64,000 nt of DNA, taken from contig NC_092580.1 of NCBI RefSeq assembly GCF_037975245.1, positions 33,945,001-34,009,000 on the forward strand, given 5' to 3'. The position numbers and the translations under genes are program-made. Numbering within the stretch: position 1 is the first letter of the stretch; each line of letters starts with the position of its first letter. Origin of the DNA: Apostichopus japonicus. Its lineage: Eukaryota; Echinodermata; Holothuroidea; Aspidochirotida; Stichopodidae. Positions 11,275-24,175 of the stretch are shown piece after piece. The notes below the pieces were generated by a model. It made no database searches. It was not told where the DNA came from and saw only the letters and a list, made by a program, of their open reading frames with translations.

Positions 11275-14160
11275 ATGGATACAGTACTGTTCTTTGTCAT
11301 GTGGATGCTCATTATATTGGCATCATTCCGCCAAACTGGCGCTGTGAACACGAACCAGGACATATTACGGTATTCAGCCTACGAATTGAAATCCCTACGA
11401 CCAGGGAGATCGAACCAGCACAAGATATTCGATTTGCCAAAGGAAATGCGACCACGCCAGCGGGGACACCGTTCTGGGGTAAGATTAAGAGCTTACAGGC
11501 GCTCGAACAAACCATTTCTACCTATCGTGACTGTGGCGAATACCCGCTCCCTCTGTAATAAACTTGACGAATTGCAAGCTAGTACACGGTATCTACATAA
11601 CTATAGAAACTCTTCCATCCTATGTTTCTCAGAAACTTGGTTCCATCATGATATGACGAATTTGGGGGTAGATGGATTTCATTTGTACCGGGCAGATCGT
11701 ACCCCAGAATCCCTGAAAGAGAGAGGGGGAGGCGTGTGTGCTTTCATTAACAATAAGTGGTGTAGTCCCAACAACGTACACATCAAAGAAACACTTTGCA
11801 CACCAGACATTGAGCTACTGGCTTTGACAATCCGCCCATTCTACCTCCCACGAGAGTTCCCAGCCATCCACATTAACGTTGTGTATATTCCACCATCAGC
11901 CAACGTTGAAACAGCTCACGCAATACTGATCGGGTTAATTGCTGAACAACAAACCAAATCCCCAGACGCAGTAAGCCTCATTACTGGTGACTTCAACAAC
12001 TGTCAAGATGGTTTCTATGGATACACGCAGTATGTAAACAGAGCCACGCGAGGGAATAATATGCTGGACTTATTCTATTGTTCGATAAAAGACGCTTATA
12101 AGCCGACTTTCCATCCACCCCTTGGCAATTCAGACCATGATGTAATCACCTTATACCCAACCTACAGACCAGTGCTCCGACAGAGTAAGCCGATCAAGAA
12201 AACAATTGAAGTCTGGAACCAGGCGGTCCAGGAACGCCTGCAGGACTGCTTCGAAGAGACTGATTGGGACTTGTTTATGAACAACTGTAAAGATATCGAT
12301 GAACTCACAGACACTGTTGGTGAATATATTAACTTTTGTAAAGGCATCGTAGTTGAAAAGAAATGGGTGACACTCTATCCAAACAACAAACCATGGGTAA
12401 CGTCAGAACTGAAAGCTGTTATCAACGAGAAGAAAACTTGCTTCAGAGAAGGTGATCGAGATAAACTGAGAACGGTGAACCGGAAATTAGATGGTGAAAT
12501 ACGGAAGGCCAAGGATAGATACAAGGACAAAATAGAAAGTCATTTCAAATCAAATGACACTAGCATGGTATGGAAAGGCATGAAAAGCGTGACTGGGTGG
12601 GAAAACCATAAAAACAATGATATCACTGTAGACAATATAACCTCTGACAACATGCCTGATGTTTTGAACAAGTTTTATGCTAGGTTTGATAACCATGAAT
12701 TTTCAGCAGAGCTTCGGCGTGCCTCTCATAGACTAGATGGTTTTTGTCAATCTGAAAGAATAGAGTTTACCCGTGGTGAAGTCTCCCGGGAATTGAGGCG
12801 GGTCAAACCTGGCAAGGCCTCTGGACCAGATGGTATTAATGGTAAAGTCCTCAAAATGTGTCATGAACAGCTCTCTTACATTTATCATCATATTTTTAAC
12901 ATGTCTCTACTCACTCATCATGTCCCAGTCTCCTGGTAAACTTCCCACTTGGTGCCAATCCCTAAAAAATCTGCCTTTAGTGTTTTAAATGACTTAAGAC
13001 CAGTGGCACTCACCTCGATCCCCATGAAAATCTTGGAACGTCTCGTACTTTCACGATTGCGCCCCCAAATTCTTGATCATGAGGATCCCCTGCAGTTTGC
13101 GTACAGGGAAAAGCGCTCTGTGGAAGATGCAATCTTGTTTTTTGTTGACTCCATGTATAGGCACTTGGATAGTCCTGGTAATTTTGCTAGAGTCCTATTT
13201 GTAGATTTTTCATCTGCATTCAACACCATCCTTCCACACATCTTAGTTGACAAAATGTGTGGTTATGGAATCAACTATAATCTGACAAAGTGGGTGTTGG
13301 ACTTCCTGACAAATAGGACACAGAGAGTATTTGTGAATGGCAGAGTTTCTAGCGATATTGTGATGAATACTGGTGCCCCACAAGGTTGTGTTTTATCACC
13401 CGTTCTTTTCACCCTCTATACCTCTGACTGTCGCAGCACACAACCCAACACGCATATTGTTAAATTTGCTGACGACACATGCATTTTAGGTCTTATTGAG
13501 AAGAGTGGTGACGAAACCGGGTATAGGCATGAAATATCCACCTTTACGAACTGGTGTGACGAAAACAGATTACAACTGAATGTGTCTAAAACAAAGGAGC
13601 TTGTTGTTGATTTCCGGCGTAGGGGGCACCAACTAGAGAGAATTGAAATTAGGAACGAGCCAGTAGAACAAGTCCATTCTTATAAGTATCTGGGAGTTTT
13701 CATTACTGATAAATTGGAGTGGGGTGAACATGTGAATACTGTTCTGGCCAAAACTAATCAACGTATGTTCTTTCTACGGAAGCTCAATTTATTCAGACTA
13801 GACCCCTCTCTCATTTCTTTGTTCTACAATGCGGCCATCGAGACCATTATTACATTCTGCTTGGCTGCATGGGGTGGCAATACGACCGCTAGAGACATGG
13901 CTAAGATTAATACACTTGTTAGAAAAGCGAGGCGAGTTTGCCGGTCTGATGATCTCAGATCAGTAGATGAGCTGCTTGTCAGGGTAACTAAAAGAAATAT
14001 TATGTCAATTACGTCGTCGGAACATCCTCTAGGAAATCAGGTTGATTATAGCAGTCGAACTGGCAGGCCAATTGTCATCAGATGCCGGACAGAAAGATAC
14101 AGACGTTCGTTCTTGCCAAGGGCCATTCTTAGTCTTGCTAACGAGTTTTGTAGGAAATAA
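11275..14160 (+). pseudogene. LINE ORF2: APE-type endonuclease and reverse transcriptase, one in-frame stop
   Basis: The order is an APE endonuclease then a reverse transcriptase. Endonuclease motifs are ANTRSLCNKLDEL, ILCFSETW, LITGDFNN and NSDHDVITLYP. RT motifs are LVPIPKK with LRPVALTSIPMKILERLV, RVLFVDFSSAFNTI, GAPQGCVLSPVLFTLYT and VKFADDTC, the F-A-D-D catalytic core. The C-terminal part has SYKYLGVFITDKLEW and RCRTERYRRSFLPRAI, as in fish and invertebrate L2/Rex-like elements. A single TAA at 12937-12939, just before the conserved LVPIPKK segment, interrupts a frame that is otherwise open for 962 codons. The true start is unclear; 11275 is the first ATG in the long frame. It is probably inactive as it stands. 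Confidence 0.9.
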
Positions 14161-14303
14161 GGTTTTTTACTATATGCCAGTACATGAATTTTTATTGTCT
14201 TAAGAAATGTATATATTATAAATCTTATGTTTTGATGTATTTTTGACTGTTTTATGTATGTTATACTGAGATGGAGTGAACTCCAATTCCTTTTATGGTC
14301 AAT

Positions 14304-14346
14304 AAAGATTCTTATATCTTATATCTTATATCTTATATCTTATATC
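14304..14346 (+). repeat. (TTATATC)n tail of the LINE
   Basis: Four to five heptamer copies after the AATAAA of the LINE, ending exactly at the target-site duplication. Confidence 0.9.
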
Positions 14347-14639
14347 TGAATGAACAGTTTTGAAGACAATTGTTAACCAGTTTTCGACATTCTTTCTGGC
14401 TTGTTAAACATCATTTACTGGTATATTTTATGATATGTGGCTAACACTTGCAACTGCATTTATTGTGAACATCTTTATGACGACATAATATAGCTTTTGC
14501 GACCTTCAATTTGTTTCAAATTTAGAGTTAGACAATGAGCAATTTATTTCTTAGCACCTCCCAACATTTAAATCTACAGTACTATCACATCTGAATACAT
14601 TGCTAGAGAATCTTTCTTGTCTGCTTTTATAATTTGAAG

Positions 14640-14882
14640 ATGTGACTGATCCTACGGCGAGCTGTCCAAATGATACAGATACTGATGCAAGGCTGCATGA
14701 AGGAACCACTGCAAGAGTTGATTTTGTGGCTTCATGTTCTGACAACATTGACACAGGCATTCAAGCTGCTTGTAATGCAACAAACCAAACTGAATTTCCA
14801 GTGGGTGTAACAACAGTGACTTGTTCTTGTGAAGATTTGTCTCAAAATACTGATGAATGTTCTTTCACCGTCACAGTTAAAG
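14640..14882 (+). CDS. HYR exon 6
   Basis: 243 bp, phase 1-1, one HYR domain. A chimaeric type: DPTASCPNDT start with LHEG, then VDFVAS and NQTE. It is the first unit after the LINE insertion; splice sites are intact. Confidence 0.88.
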
Positions 14883-15615
14883 GTTAGTTTGAGTGAATTT
14901 CTTACCTATTGCTAAGAAGTTTAAAAAAAAACGTCATCCGATTGCTTCTGCATCATTGAGTCTTTGCTCGAAAGTTGATTTCCATTATCAACAAAGAACA
15001 TTTAAGGCCTAGTTTATCTGATGGGAAGTTTCTGAAAACAATCACGTACAAATGATCTTATCAAGCACCAGAAAATGTTTGGCTAGTTTGCAAGGAGCCG
15101 AACTCTGTGGCTGATCTGCACAGATCTTACCTACACATGTGATGTTCTAATTCCTTGACCAAAAATCTCTTCTTATGCTCCTTTTCAAACCAAAAAATTA
15201 ATACTGAATATCGGAATGGGCCTTTATGAAATTTCAGAAAGACCAAAGCTATATTAATGTTGAACTTGATTCATAACAACAAAGCTGTTACCTATACTTA
15301 TACCCATGAGGTTTCATTCCTTGAATGAACAGTTTTGAAGACAATTGTTAACCAGTTTTCGACATTCTTTCTGGCTTGTAAAACATTATTTACTGGTATA
15401 TTTTATGATATGTGGATAACACTTGCAACTGCATTTATTGTCAATATCTTTATGACGACATAATATAGCTTTTGTGACCATCAATTTGTTTCAAATTTAG
15501 AGTTAGACAATGAGCAATTTTATTTCTTAGCACCTCCCAACATTTAAATCTACGGTACTATCACATCTGAATAAATTGCTGGAGAATCTTTCTTGTCTGC
15601 TTTTATAATTTGAAG

Positions 15616-15858
15616 ATGTGACTCCTCCTACGGCTATTTGCCAAGAAAATATAACAACTAATGCAAGGCTGCAAGAAGGAACCACTGCAAGAGTTAACTT
15701 TGTGACATCATGCTCTGACAACATTGACACAGGCATACAAGCTGCTTGTAATGCAACAAGCCAAAGTGAATTTCCAGTGGGTGTTACAACAGTAACTTGT
15801 TCTTGTGAAGATTTGTCTCAAAATACTGATGAATGTTCTTTCACCGTCACAGTTAAAG
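15616..15858 (+). CDS. HYR exon 7
   Basis: 243 bp, phase 1-1. Type: PPTAICQENI start, LQEG, VNFVTS, SQSE. TTNAR replaces TTDAR. Confidence 0.88.
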
Positions 15859-16588
15859 GTTAGTTTGAGTGAATTCCTTACATTTTGCTAAGAAGTTTTA
15901 AAAAAGGTTACCTGAATGCTTATGTTTAATTGAATTTTTTCTCGAAAGTTGATTTCCATTATCAACAAAGAACATTAAAAGCCTAGTTTATTTGATGGGA
16001 AGTTTCTGAAAACAATCACGGACAAATGATCTTATCAAGCACCAGAAAATGTTTGGCTAGTTTGCAAGAAGCCGAACTCTGTGGCTGATCTGCACAGATC
16101 TTACCTACACATGTGATGTTCTAATTCCTTGACCAAAAATCTCTTCTTATGCTCCTTTTCAAACCAAAAAATTAATACTGAGTATCGGAATGGGCCTTTA
16201 TGAAATTTCAGACTGACCAAAGCTATAGTAATGTTGAACTTGATTCATAACAACAAAGCTGTTACCTATACTTATACCCATGAGGTTTCATTCCTTGAAT
16301 GAACAGTTTTGAAGACAATTGTTAACCAGTTTTCGACATTCTTCCTGGCTTGTAAAACATCATTTACTGGTATATTTTATGATATGTGGCTAACACCTGC
16401 GACTGCATTTATTGTGAACATCTTTATGACGACATAATATAGCTTTTGTGACCTTCAATTTGTTTCAAATTTAGAGTTAGACAACGAGCAATTTATTTCT
16501 TAGCACCTCCCAACATTTAAATATATAGTACTATCACATCTGAATACATTGCTAGAGAATCTTTCTTGTCTGCTTTTACAATTTGAAG

Positions 16589-16831
16589 ATGTGACTCCTC
16601 CTACGGCTATTTGCCAAGAAAATATAACAACTGATGCAAGGCTGCAAGAAGGAACCACTGCAAGAGTTAACTTTGTGACATCATGCTCTGACAACATTGA
16701 CACAGGCATACAAGCTGCTTGTAATGCAACCAGCGGAAGTGAATTTCCAGTGGGTGTAACAACAGTGACTTGTTCTTGTGAAGATTTGTCTCAAAATACT
16801 GATGAATGTTCTTTCACCGTCACAGTTAAAG
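16589..16831 (+). CDS. HYR exon 8
   Basis: 243 bp, phase 1-1. Type: PPTAICQENI start, VNFVTS, SGSE. The longer open frame upstream (from 16549) runs through the intron and is not coding: the CAATTTGAAG acceptor aligns with all other units. Confidence 0.88.
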
Positions 16832-17563
16832 GTTAGTTTGAGTGAATTCCTTACATTTTGCTAAGAAGTTTAAAAAAAGGTTACCTGAATGCTTTTGTTT
16901 AATTGAATTTTTTCTCGAAAGTTGATTTCGATTATCAACAAAGAACATTAAAAGCCTAGTTTATTTGATGGGAAGTTTCTGAAAACTTTCACGGACAAAT
17001 GATCTTATCAAGCACCAGAAAATGTTTGGCTAGTTTGCAAGAAGCCAAACTCTGTGGCTGATCTGCACAGATCTTAGCGACACATGTGATGTTCTAATTC
17101 CTTGACCAAAAATATCTTCTTATGCTCCTTTTCAAACCAAAAATTTAATACTGAGTATCAGAACGGGCCTTTCTGACATTTCAGACTGACCAAAGCTATA
17201 TTAATGTTTAACTTTATTGATGAACAACAAAGCTGTTACCTTTACTTATACCCATGAGGTTTCATTCCTTGAAATGAAAAGTTTAGAAGACAATTGTTAA
17301 CCAGTTTTCGACATTCTTCTGGCTTGAAAAACATCATTACTGGTATATTTTATGATATATGGCTAACACTTGCAACTGCATTTATTGTAAACATCTTTAA
17401 GACGACATAATATAGCTTTTGTGACCATCAATTTGTTTCAAATTTAGAGTTAGACAATGAGCAATTTTATTTCTTAGCACCTCCCAACATTTAAATATAT
17501 AGTACTATCACATCTGAGTACATTTTCTAGTTAACCTTTCTTGTCTGCTTTTATAATTTGAAG

Positions 17564-17806
17564 ATGTGACTGATCCTACGGCGAGCTGTCCAAATGATAC
17601 AGATACTGATGCAAGGCTGCAAGAAGGAACCGCTGCAAGAGTTGATTTTGTGGCATCATGTTCTGACAACATTGACACAGGCATTCAAGCTGCTTGTAAT
17701 GCAACCAGCGGAAGTGAATTTCCAGTGGGTGTAACAACAGTGACTTGTTCTTGTGAAGATTTGTCTCAAAATACTGATGAATGTTCTTTCACCGTCACAG
17801 TTAAAG
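17564..17806 (+). CDS. HYR exon 9
   Basis: 243 bp, phase 1-1. A mosaic type: the DPTASCPNDT start of unit 6 combined with LQEG and the SGSE block of units 8 and 10. The next intron carries the 3.8 kb inverted-repeat element. Confidence 0.88.
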
Positions 17807-17954
17807 GTTAGTTTGAGTGAATTTCTTACATATTGCTAAAAAGTTTAAATAAAGGAAAGTTTATTTCCATTATCAACAAAGAACATTAAAAGCCTAGTTT
17901 ATTTGATGGGAACTTCCTGAAAACTTTCACGGACAAATATCCCTTACTCAAATT

Positions 17955-18330
17955 CCATATATGGTCCATATATGGCAATTCGTATCTGGCCCATATCTGT
18001 GCCATGTATGGAATTGATATCTGGCCATATCAAGAATTGGGCAGATATAACTTGATATAAGATAAAGGCCATATCTGCCTCAGATAAAACTTTATATGGG
18101 TCACTTTTTATCTGGACCAGATATGGTCCATATATGGCAAATCCATATCTGGCCCATATATGGCAAATCCATATCTGGCCCATATATGGCAAGTCCATAT
18201 CTGGCCCATATATAGCAGATCCATATATGGCTTATATATGGCAAATCCATATATGGCCCATATCTGGCCCATATATGGCAAATCCACATCTGGCTCATAT
18301 ATGCCACATCCATATATATTGCCCTTGGCA
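17955..18330. repeat. left subterminal array, unit about 26 bp
   Basis: Repeats of the type CCATATCTGGCCCATATATG then GCAAAT. Individual units are themselves partly palindromic (CCATATATGG). They overlap spurious ORFs on both strands. Confidence 0.88.
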
Positions 18331-18360
18331 ATTCCATTACTGTCCCATATTATGATAAAT

Positions 18361-19825
18361 CCAGATTGAACTAGTTAAAAAAAATGGCTTCATCTGTGCC
18401 AGAACTTCATCTGGCGATTGTAAAGAAATATAGCTTGAAACCAAATAAGGGCAATATATGGCGCATATAAAGCAAATCTTTATTTACTGCTTAATTATCT
18501 GGCCATTAATTACATTTTCCTGTTTGATCCATCAGCAGGTATTTTTCTTTTTCTTGTTTCACTTTTCCCACAGTATGTCCAAGCCTTTACAAATAATACA
18601 CTAATATTAAAAAAGGGTCTTCTGTTCAGACGATTATTGAGGCAATATGACCGTCAGAACAAAAATACATGGTTAAGAGAATAAAATATGCTGGCATGAT
18701 AAAATGCTCCACGAATAAATTGGCACTTGAAAGCTTGCTTCATGACAAAATGCCCATCACTCTGCCGTCTCTATGTTGTCTTCAGTCTCTGCAAGGTCTG
18801 CGAGTCCTTTTCATCGACACAATTTTCAAAACAATAACGAAGACATAAAGTCGGGATTACTTTATTCCCAGCACATTCCAAACCCAATTGTGTACATAAC
18901 TTTTTTTGTGACAAATAGTTTTATTTATGACTCACAATGCTTCCAACTAGAAAGAGATTTCAAAATCATTTCAAATTGTGTCTGAAAAACCAATCTCCAG
19001 ACATTTAGACCAAAAAAAGCAGGGCTTAATTGGAGGTAAAGATCAACTTATCTTGGACTTAAGAATCTGCAGTTTTGGCCTCAAACATATCGCTCAAAAA
19101 GCTCCTTGCTGTTACCTAATCCGACTGCTATGGTCATAAAATGACCGCTGTTCAATAAAGTACTTGAAGGTTGAGTTCTTTATTCTTCTGTGGTCCTGTA
19201 GAGGTTGATACTAAATTGCAGTGTGCTATTCCCGTATTTGATATATTTACTTTAGTAAATAAGTTCCAGGAGGGCGATATATGTTCCATTCAGTATTGAA
19301 GATCAGTCCCAAATATGTTGTTTCCATCCGTTCCAAAAATATTCTTCCTTACTTCTGACTGTTCAGTTCACTGTAGAATCCTTTGCCAATGTCCTAACTC
19401 AATAGTTTATTTTTACGAATCTCCATCATCCTTCCAATTCTTTCTATTAAATTTCCTTCCGTTCTCTACCCCTACCATGTGTAAACTGTTTTCCTATCTC
19501 ACTCGATCCCAGAGTATCAATACACAAATGTCCTTTGTTCCAAAGAAGGTTTTCACACCATGGAGGTCTGTTTTTACCTCCATGTTCACGCTTAATTACC
19601 CGCTGAGTCATCCTTTTCCCATCATCCTGTGGTTGCCTAGCAACCCAGATAGATCAAGTAGCCAATTTATACCCCCTCTGACCATGGAGCTATAAACAGT
19701 TTATAGTTCCATGCTCTGACTTAGTGTGCACTGTAGGTGCTTTACCATTAAAATATGTGCAGTACTAAACATAGGGCATGGTATATCTCTGTGAAAATAC
19801 ACTATGTAAGAGCACACAATCTTAA
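18361..19825. other. non-repetitive centre of the 3.8 kb element, no gene recognised
   Basis: A 126-codon open frame at 19315-19695 is Ser/Pro/Phe-rich, with low-complexity codon use and no recognisable motif. No splice-linked exons and no transposase signature were found. Treated as non-coding. Confidence 0.5.
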
Positions 19826-21716
19826 ATGTATATTCAGTTATATCTCGCTATATATGGCCAGATAAAACTTTATCTGCGTATCTGGATAGACTCTATGTCC
19901 AGTTATATCTGGCTTTATATCTTTATTAGGCCAGATAAAATTTTATATGCCTATCTGGATTGTCTCTATATCCAGTTATATCTGGCTTTATATAGCCATA
20001 TCAAACTTGTTATGGATATCTGGATTACAAATATACCCAGATATATCTGGCTTCATATGGCCATATCAAACTATATATGCATATCTGGCTTACAATTATA
20101 TCAAGTTATATCTGGATTTATATGGCCATATCAAACTTGATATGCATATCTGGCTTACAATTATATCAAGTTATATCTGGCTTTATATGGCCATATCAAA
20201 CTTGATATGGATATCTAGCTAACAATTATATCAAGATATATCTGGCTTTATATGGCCAGATAAACTTAATATGTGTATATGGATTGACTCTATATCCAGT
20301 TATATCTGGCTTTATATGGCCATATCAAACTTGATATGGACATCTGGATTATAATTATATCAAGATATATCTGGCTTTATATGGCCATATCAAACTTGAT
20401 ATGGATATCTGGATTACAATTATACCAATATATATCTGGCTTCATATGGCCATATCAAACTTGATATGGATATCTGGAATACAATTATACCAAGATATAT
20501 CTGGCTTTATATGGCCATATCAAACTTTATATGCATATCTGGCTTACAATTATATCAAGTTATATCTGGCTTTATATGGCCATATCAAACTTGATATGGA
20601 TATCTAGCTAACAATTATATCAAGATATATCTGGCTTTCTATGGCCAGATAAACTTAATATGTGTATATGGATTGACTCTATATCCAGTTATATCTGGCT
20701 TTATATGGCCATGTCAAACTTGATATGGATATCTGGATTACAATTATATCAAGATATATCTGGCTTTATATGGTCATATGAAACTTGATATGGATATCTG
20801 GATTACAATTATACCAAGATATATTTGGTTTTATATGGCCATATCAAACTTTATATGCGTATCTGGATTGACTCTATATCCAGTTATATCTGGCTTTATA
20901 TGGCCATATCAAAATGTATATATGGATATCTGGATTACAAGTATTTTAAGATATATCTGGCTTTATAAGGCCATATCAAACTTGATATGGATATCTGAAT
21001 TACAATTATAACAATATATATCTGGCTTTATATGGCCAGATAAACTTAATATGTGTATATGGATTGACTCTATATCCAGTTATATCTGGCTTTATATGGC
21101 CATATCAAAATGTTTACATGGATATCTGGATTACAAGTATTTTAATATATATCTGGCTTTATAAGGCCATATCAAACTTGATATGGATATCTGAATTACA
21201 ATTATACCAATATATATCTGGCTTTATATGGCCATATCAAACTTTATATGCGTATCTGGATTGACTCTATATCCAGTTATATCTGGCTTTATATGGCCAT
21301 ATCAAAATGTATATGGATATGTGGATTACAATTATATCCAGTTATATCTGGCTTTATATGGCCACATCAAAATGTATATGGATATCTCGATTACAATTAT
21401 ATCAAGATATATCTGGCTTTATATGGCCATATCAAACTTGATATGCATATCTGGATTACAATTATACCAAGATATATCTGGCTTTATATGGCCATATCAA
21501 ACTTTATATGCATATCTGGCTTACAATTATATCAAGTTATATCTGGCTTTATATGGCCATATCAAACTTGATATGGATATCTGGAATACAATGATACCAA
21601 GATATATCTGGCTTTATATGGCCATATCAAACTTTATATGCGTATCTGGATTGACTCTATATCCAGTTATATCTGGCTTTATATGGCCATATCAAACTGT
21701 ATCTATCCAGATATAG
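19826..21716. repeat. right subterminal array, unit about 65 bp, roughly 29 copies
   Basis: The unit core is ATATCTGGCTTTATATGGCC then ATATCAAACTTGATATGGAT and a variable ATTACAATTATATCAAG spacer. Two spacer variants alternate: ATTACAATTATACCAAG and ATTGACTCTATATCCAG. TATATGGCCATATC and CTTGATATGG make every unit rich in short palindromes. Confidence 0.9.
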
Positions 21717-22226
21717 CCAGATGTAAAACCAGATATGGAATTTGAGTAAGGGATGATCTTATCAAGCACCAGAAAATGTTTGGCTAGTTTGCAAGAAGCC
21801 AAATTCTGTGGCTGATCTGCACAGATCTTATCTACACATGTGATGTTCTAATTCCTTGACCAAAAATATCTTCTTATGCTCCTATATTGATGAACAACAA
21901 AGCTGTTACCTATACTTATACCCATGAGGTTTCATTCCTTGAATGAAAAGTTGTGAAGACAATTGTTAACCAGTTTTAGACATTCTTCTGGCTTGAAAAA
22001 ACATCATTTACTGGTATATTTTATGATATGTGGCTAACACTTGCAACTGCATATATTGTCAACATCGACATAATATAGCATTTGTGACCATCAATTTGTT
22101 GCAAATTTAAAGTTAGAAAATGAGCAATTTTATTTCTTAGCACCTCCCAACATTTAAATCAACACTACTATCACATTTGAATACATTTGCTAGAGAATCT
22201 TTCTTGTCTGCTTTTATAATTTGAAG

Positions 22227-22469
22227 ATGTGACTCCTCCTACGGCTATTTGCCAAGAAAATATAAAAACTGATGCAAGGCTGCAAGTAGGAACCACTGCA
22301 AGAGTTAACTTTGTGACATCATGCTCTGACAACATTGACACAGGCATACAAGCTGCTTGTAATGCAACCAGCGGAAGTGAATTTCCAGTGGGTGTAACAA
22401 CAGTGACTTGTTCTTGTGAAGATTTGTCTCAAAATACTGATGACTGTTCTTTCACCGTCACAGTTAAAG
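22227..22469 (+). CDS. HYR exon 10
   Basis: 243 bp, phase 1-1. Type: PPTAICQENI with LQVG and SGSE; DDCSF replaces DECSF. It follows an intron that has also lost about 120 bp relative to its sisters next to the inverted-repeat insertion. Confidence 0.88.
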
Positions 22470-23200
22470 GTTAGTTTGAGTGAATTCCTTACATTTTGCT
22501 AAGAAGTTTAGAAAAAGGTCAGCTGAATGTTTCTGTTTAATTGAGTCTTTTCATGATTTTTTTTTTTTCATTATCAACAATGAACGTTAAAAGCCTAGTT
22601 TATTTGATGGGAAGTTACTGAAAACTATCACGGACAAATGATCTTATCATGCACCAGAAAATGTTTGGCTAGTTTGCAAGAAGCCAAACTCTTTGGCTGA
22701 TCTGCACAGATCTTAGCGACATATGTGATGTTCTAATGCCTTGACCAAAAATCTCTTCTTATGCTTTTATTCAACAACAAAAATTGATACTAAGTATCGG
22801 AATCGACCTTTATGACATTTCAGACTGACCAAAACTATATTAATGTTTAACTTTATTGATGAACAACAAAGCTGTTACATATACTTATACCCATGAGGTT
22901 TCATTCCTTGAATGAAAAGTTGTGAAGACAATTGTTAACCAGTTTTAGACATTCTTCTGGCTTGAAAAACATCATTTACTGGTATATTTTATGATATGTG
23001 GCTGACACTTGCAACTGCATTTATTGTCAACATCTTTAAGACGACAAAGATAGCTTTTGTGACCATCAATTTGTTGCAAATTTAGAGTTAGACAATGAGC
23101 AATTTTATTTCTTAGCACCTCCCAACATTTAAATCTACAGTACTATCACATCTGAGTACATTTTCTAGTTAACCTTTCTTGTCTGCTTTATAATTTGAAG

Positions 23201-23443
23201 ATGTGACTCATCCTACGGCGAGCTGTCCAAGTGATATAGATACTGATGCAATGCTGCAAGAAGGAACCACTGCAAGAGTTGATTTTGTGACATCATGTTC
23301 TGACAACATTGACACAAGCATTCAAGCTGATTGTAATGCAACCAGCGGAAGTGAATTTCCAGTGGGTGTAACAACAGTGACTTGTTCTTGTGAAGATTTG
23401 TCTCAAAATACTGATAGATGTTCTTTCACAGTCACAGTTAAAG
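23201..23443 (+). CDS. HYR exon 11
   Basis: 243 bp, phase 1-1. Type: HPTASCPSDI, MLQEG, DTSIQADCNATSGSE, DRCSF. It shares DTSIQADC with unit 12, so these two form a 3' subgroup. Confidence 0.88.
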
Positions 23444-24175
23444 GTTAGTGTGAGTGAATTTCTTACATATTGCTAAGAAGTTTAAGAACAGGTCATCTGA
23501 TTGCTTCTGTTTAATTGAGTCATTTCTAGAAAGTTTATTTTTATTATCAACAATGAACGTTTAAAGCCTAGTTTATTTGATGGGAAGTTACTGAAAACAA
23601 TCACGGACAAATGATCTTATCATGCTCCAGAAAATGTTTGGCTAGTTTGCAAAAAGCCAAACTCTGTGGCTGATCTGCACAGATCTTAGCGACACATGTG
23701 ATGTTCTAATTCCTTGACCAAAAATCTCTTCTTATGCTTTTATTCAACAACAAAAATTGATACTAAGTATCGGAATCGACCTTTATGACATTTCAGACTG
23801 ACCAAAACTATATTAATGTTTAACTTTATTGATGAACAACAAAGCTGTTACATATACTTATACCCATGAGGTTTCATTCCTTGAATGAAAAGTTGTGAAG
23901 ACAATTGTTAACCAGTTTTAGACATTCTTCTGGCTTGAAAAACATCATTTACTGGTATATTTTATGATATGTGGCTGACACTTGCAACTGCATTTATTGT
24001 CAACATCTTTAAGACGACATAATATAGCATTTGTGACCATCAATTCGTTGCAAATTTAGAGTTAGACAATGAGCAATCTTATTTCTTAGCACCTCCCAAC
24101 ATTTAAATCTACAGTACAATCACATCTGAGTACATTTTCTAGTTAACCTTTCTTGTCTGCTTTTATAATTTGAAG

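Larger units (their letters stand above)
10971..14346 (+). mobile_element. CR1/L2-group non-LTR retrotransposon (LINE), near full length for ORF2
   Basis: About 3.38 kb inserted in the intron after HYR exon 5. The flanks carry a 5 bp target duplication, TGAAT (10966-10970 and 14347-14351), and joining them restores the uninterrupted sequence of sister introns. The order is a 5' leader of about 300 bp, one endonuclease/reverse transcriptase ORF (11275-14160), AATAAA near 14301, then a tail of (TTATATC)n. A 3' microsatellite tail instead of poly(A) is typical of CR1/L2 elements. No separate ORF1 is visible. The element lies in the same orientation as the host gene. Confidence 0.9.
17939..21754. 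mobile_element. 3.8 kb non-autonomous terminal-inverted-repeat element made of ATATCTGGC-type arrays
   Basis: The ends are ATCCCTTACTCAAATTCC and its exact reverse complement, about 22 bp in all counting the following ATAT. Inserting it between ACAAAT and GATCTT of the standard HYR intron explains the whole interval, so the boundaries are precise. Any target duplication is at most an ambiguous AT. The left arm (17955-18330) repeats a unit of about 26 bp; the right arm (19826-21716) repeats a unit of about 65 bp; the centre (about 18361-19825) is non-repetitive. No transposase is seen. Long ORFs in the arms are artefacts of the repeats. I cannot assign a superfamily. Confidence 0.8.

Noticed and set aside
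17944-21716. Long ORFs on both strands with peptides such as WLYMAISN or YGPYMDL
   Set aside because: They are translations of 26 and 65 bp tandem repeats; frames change with each unit, and nothing but the repeat is encoded.
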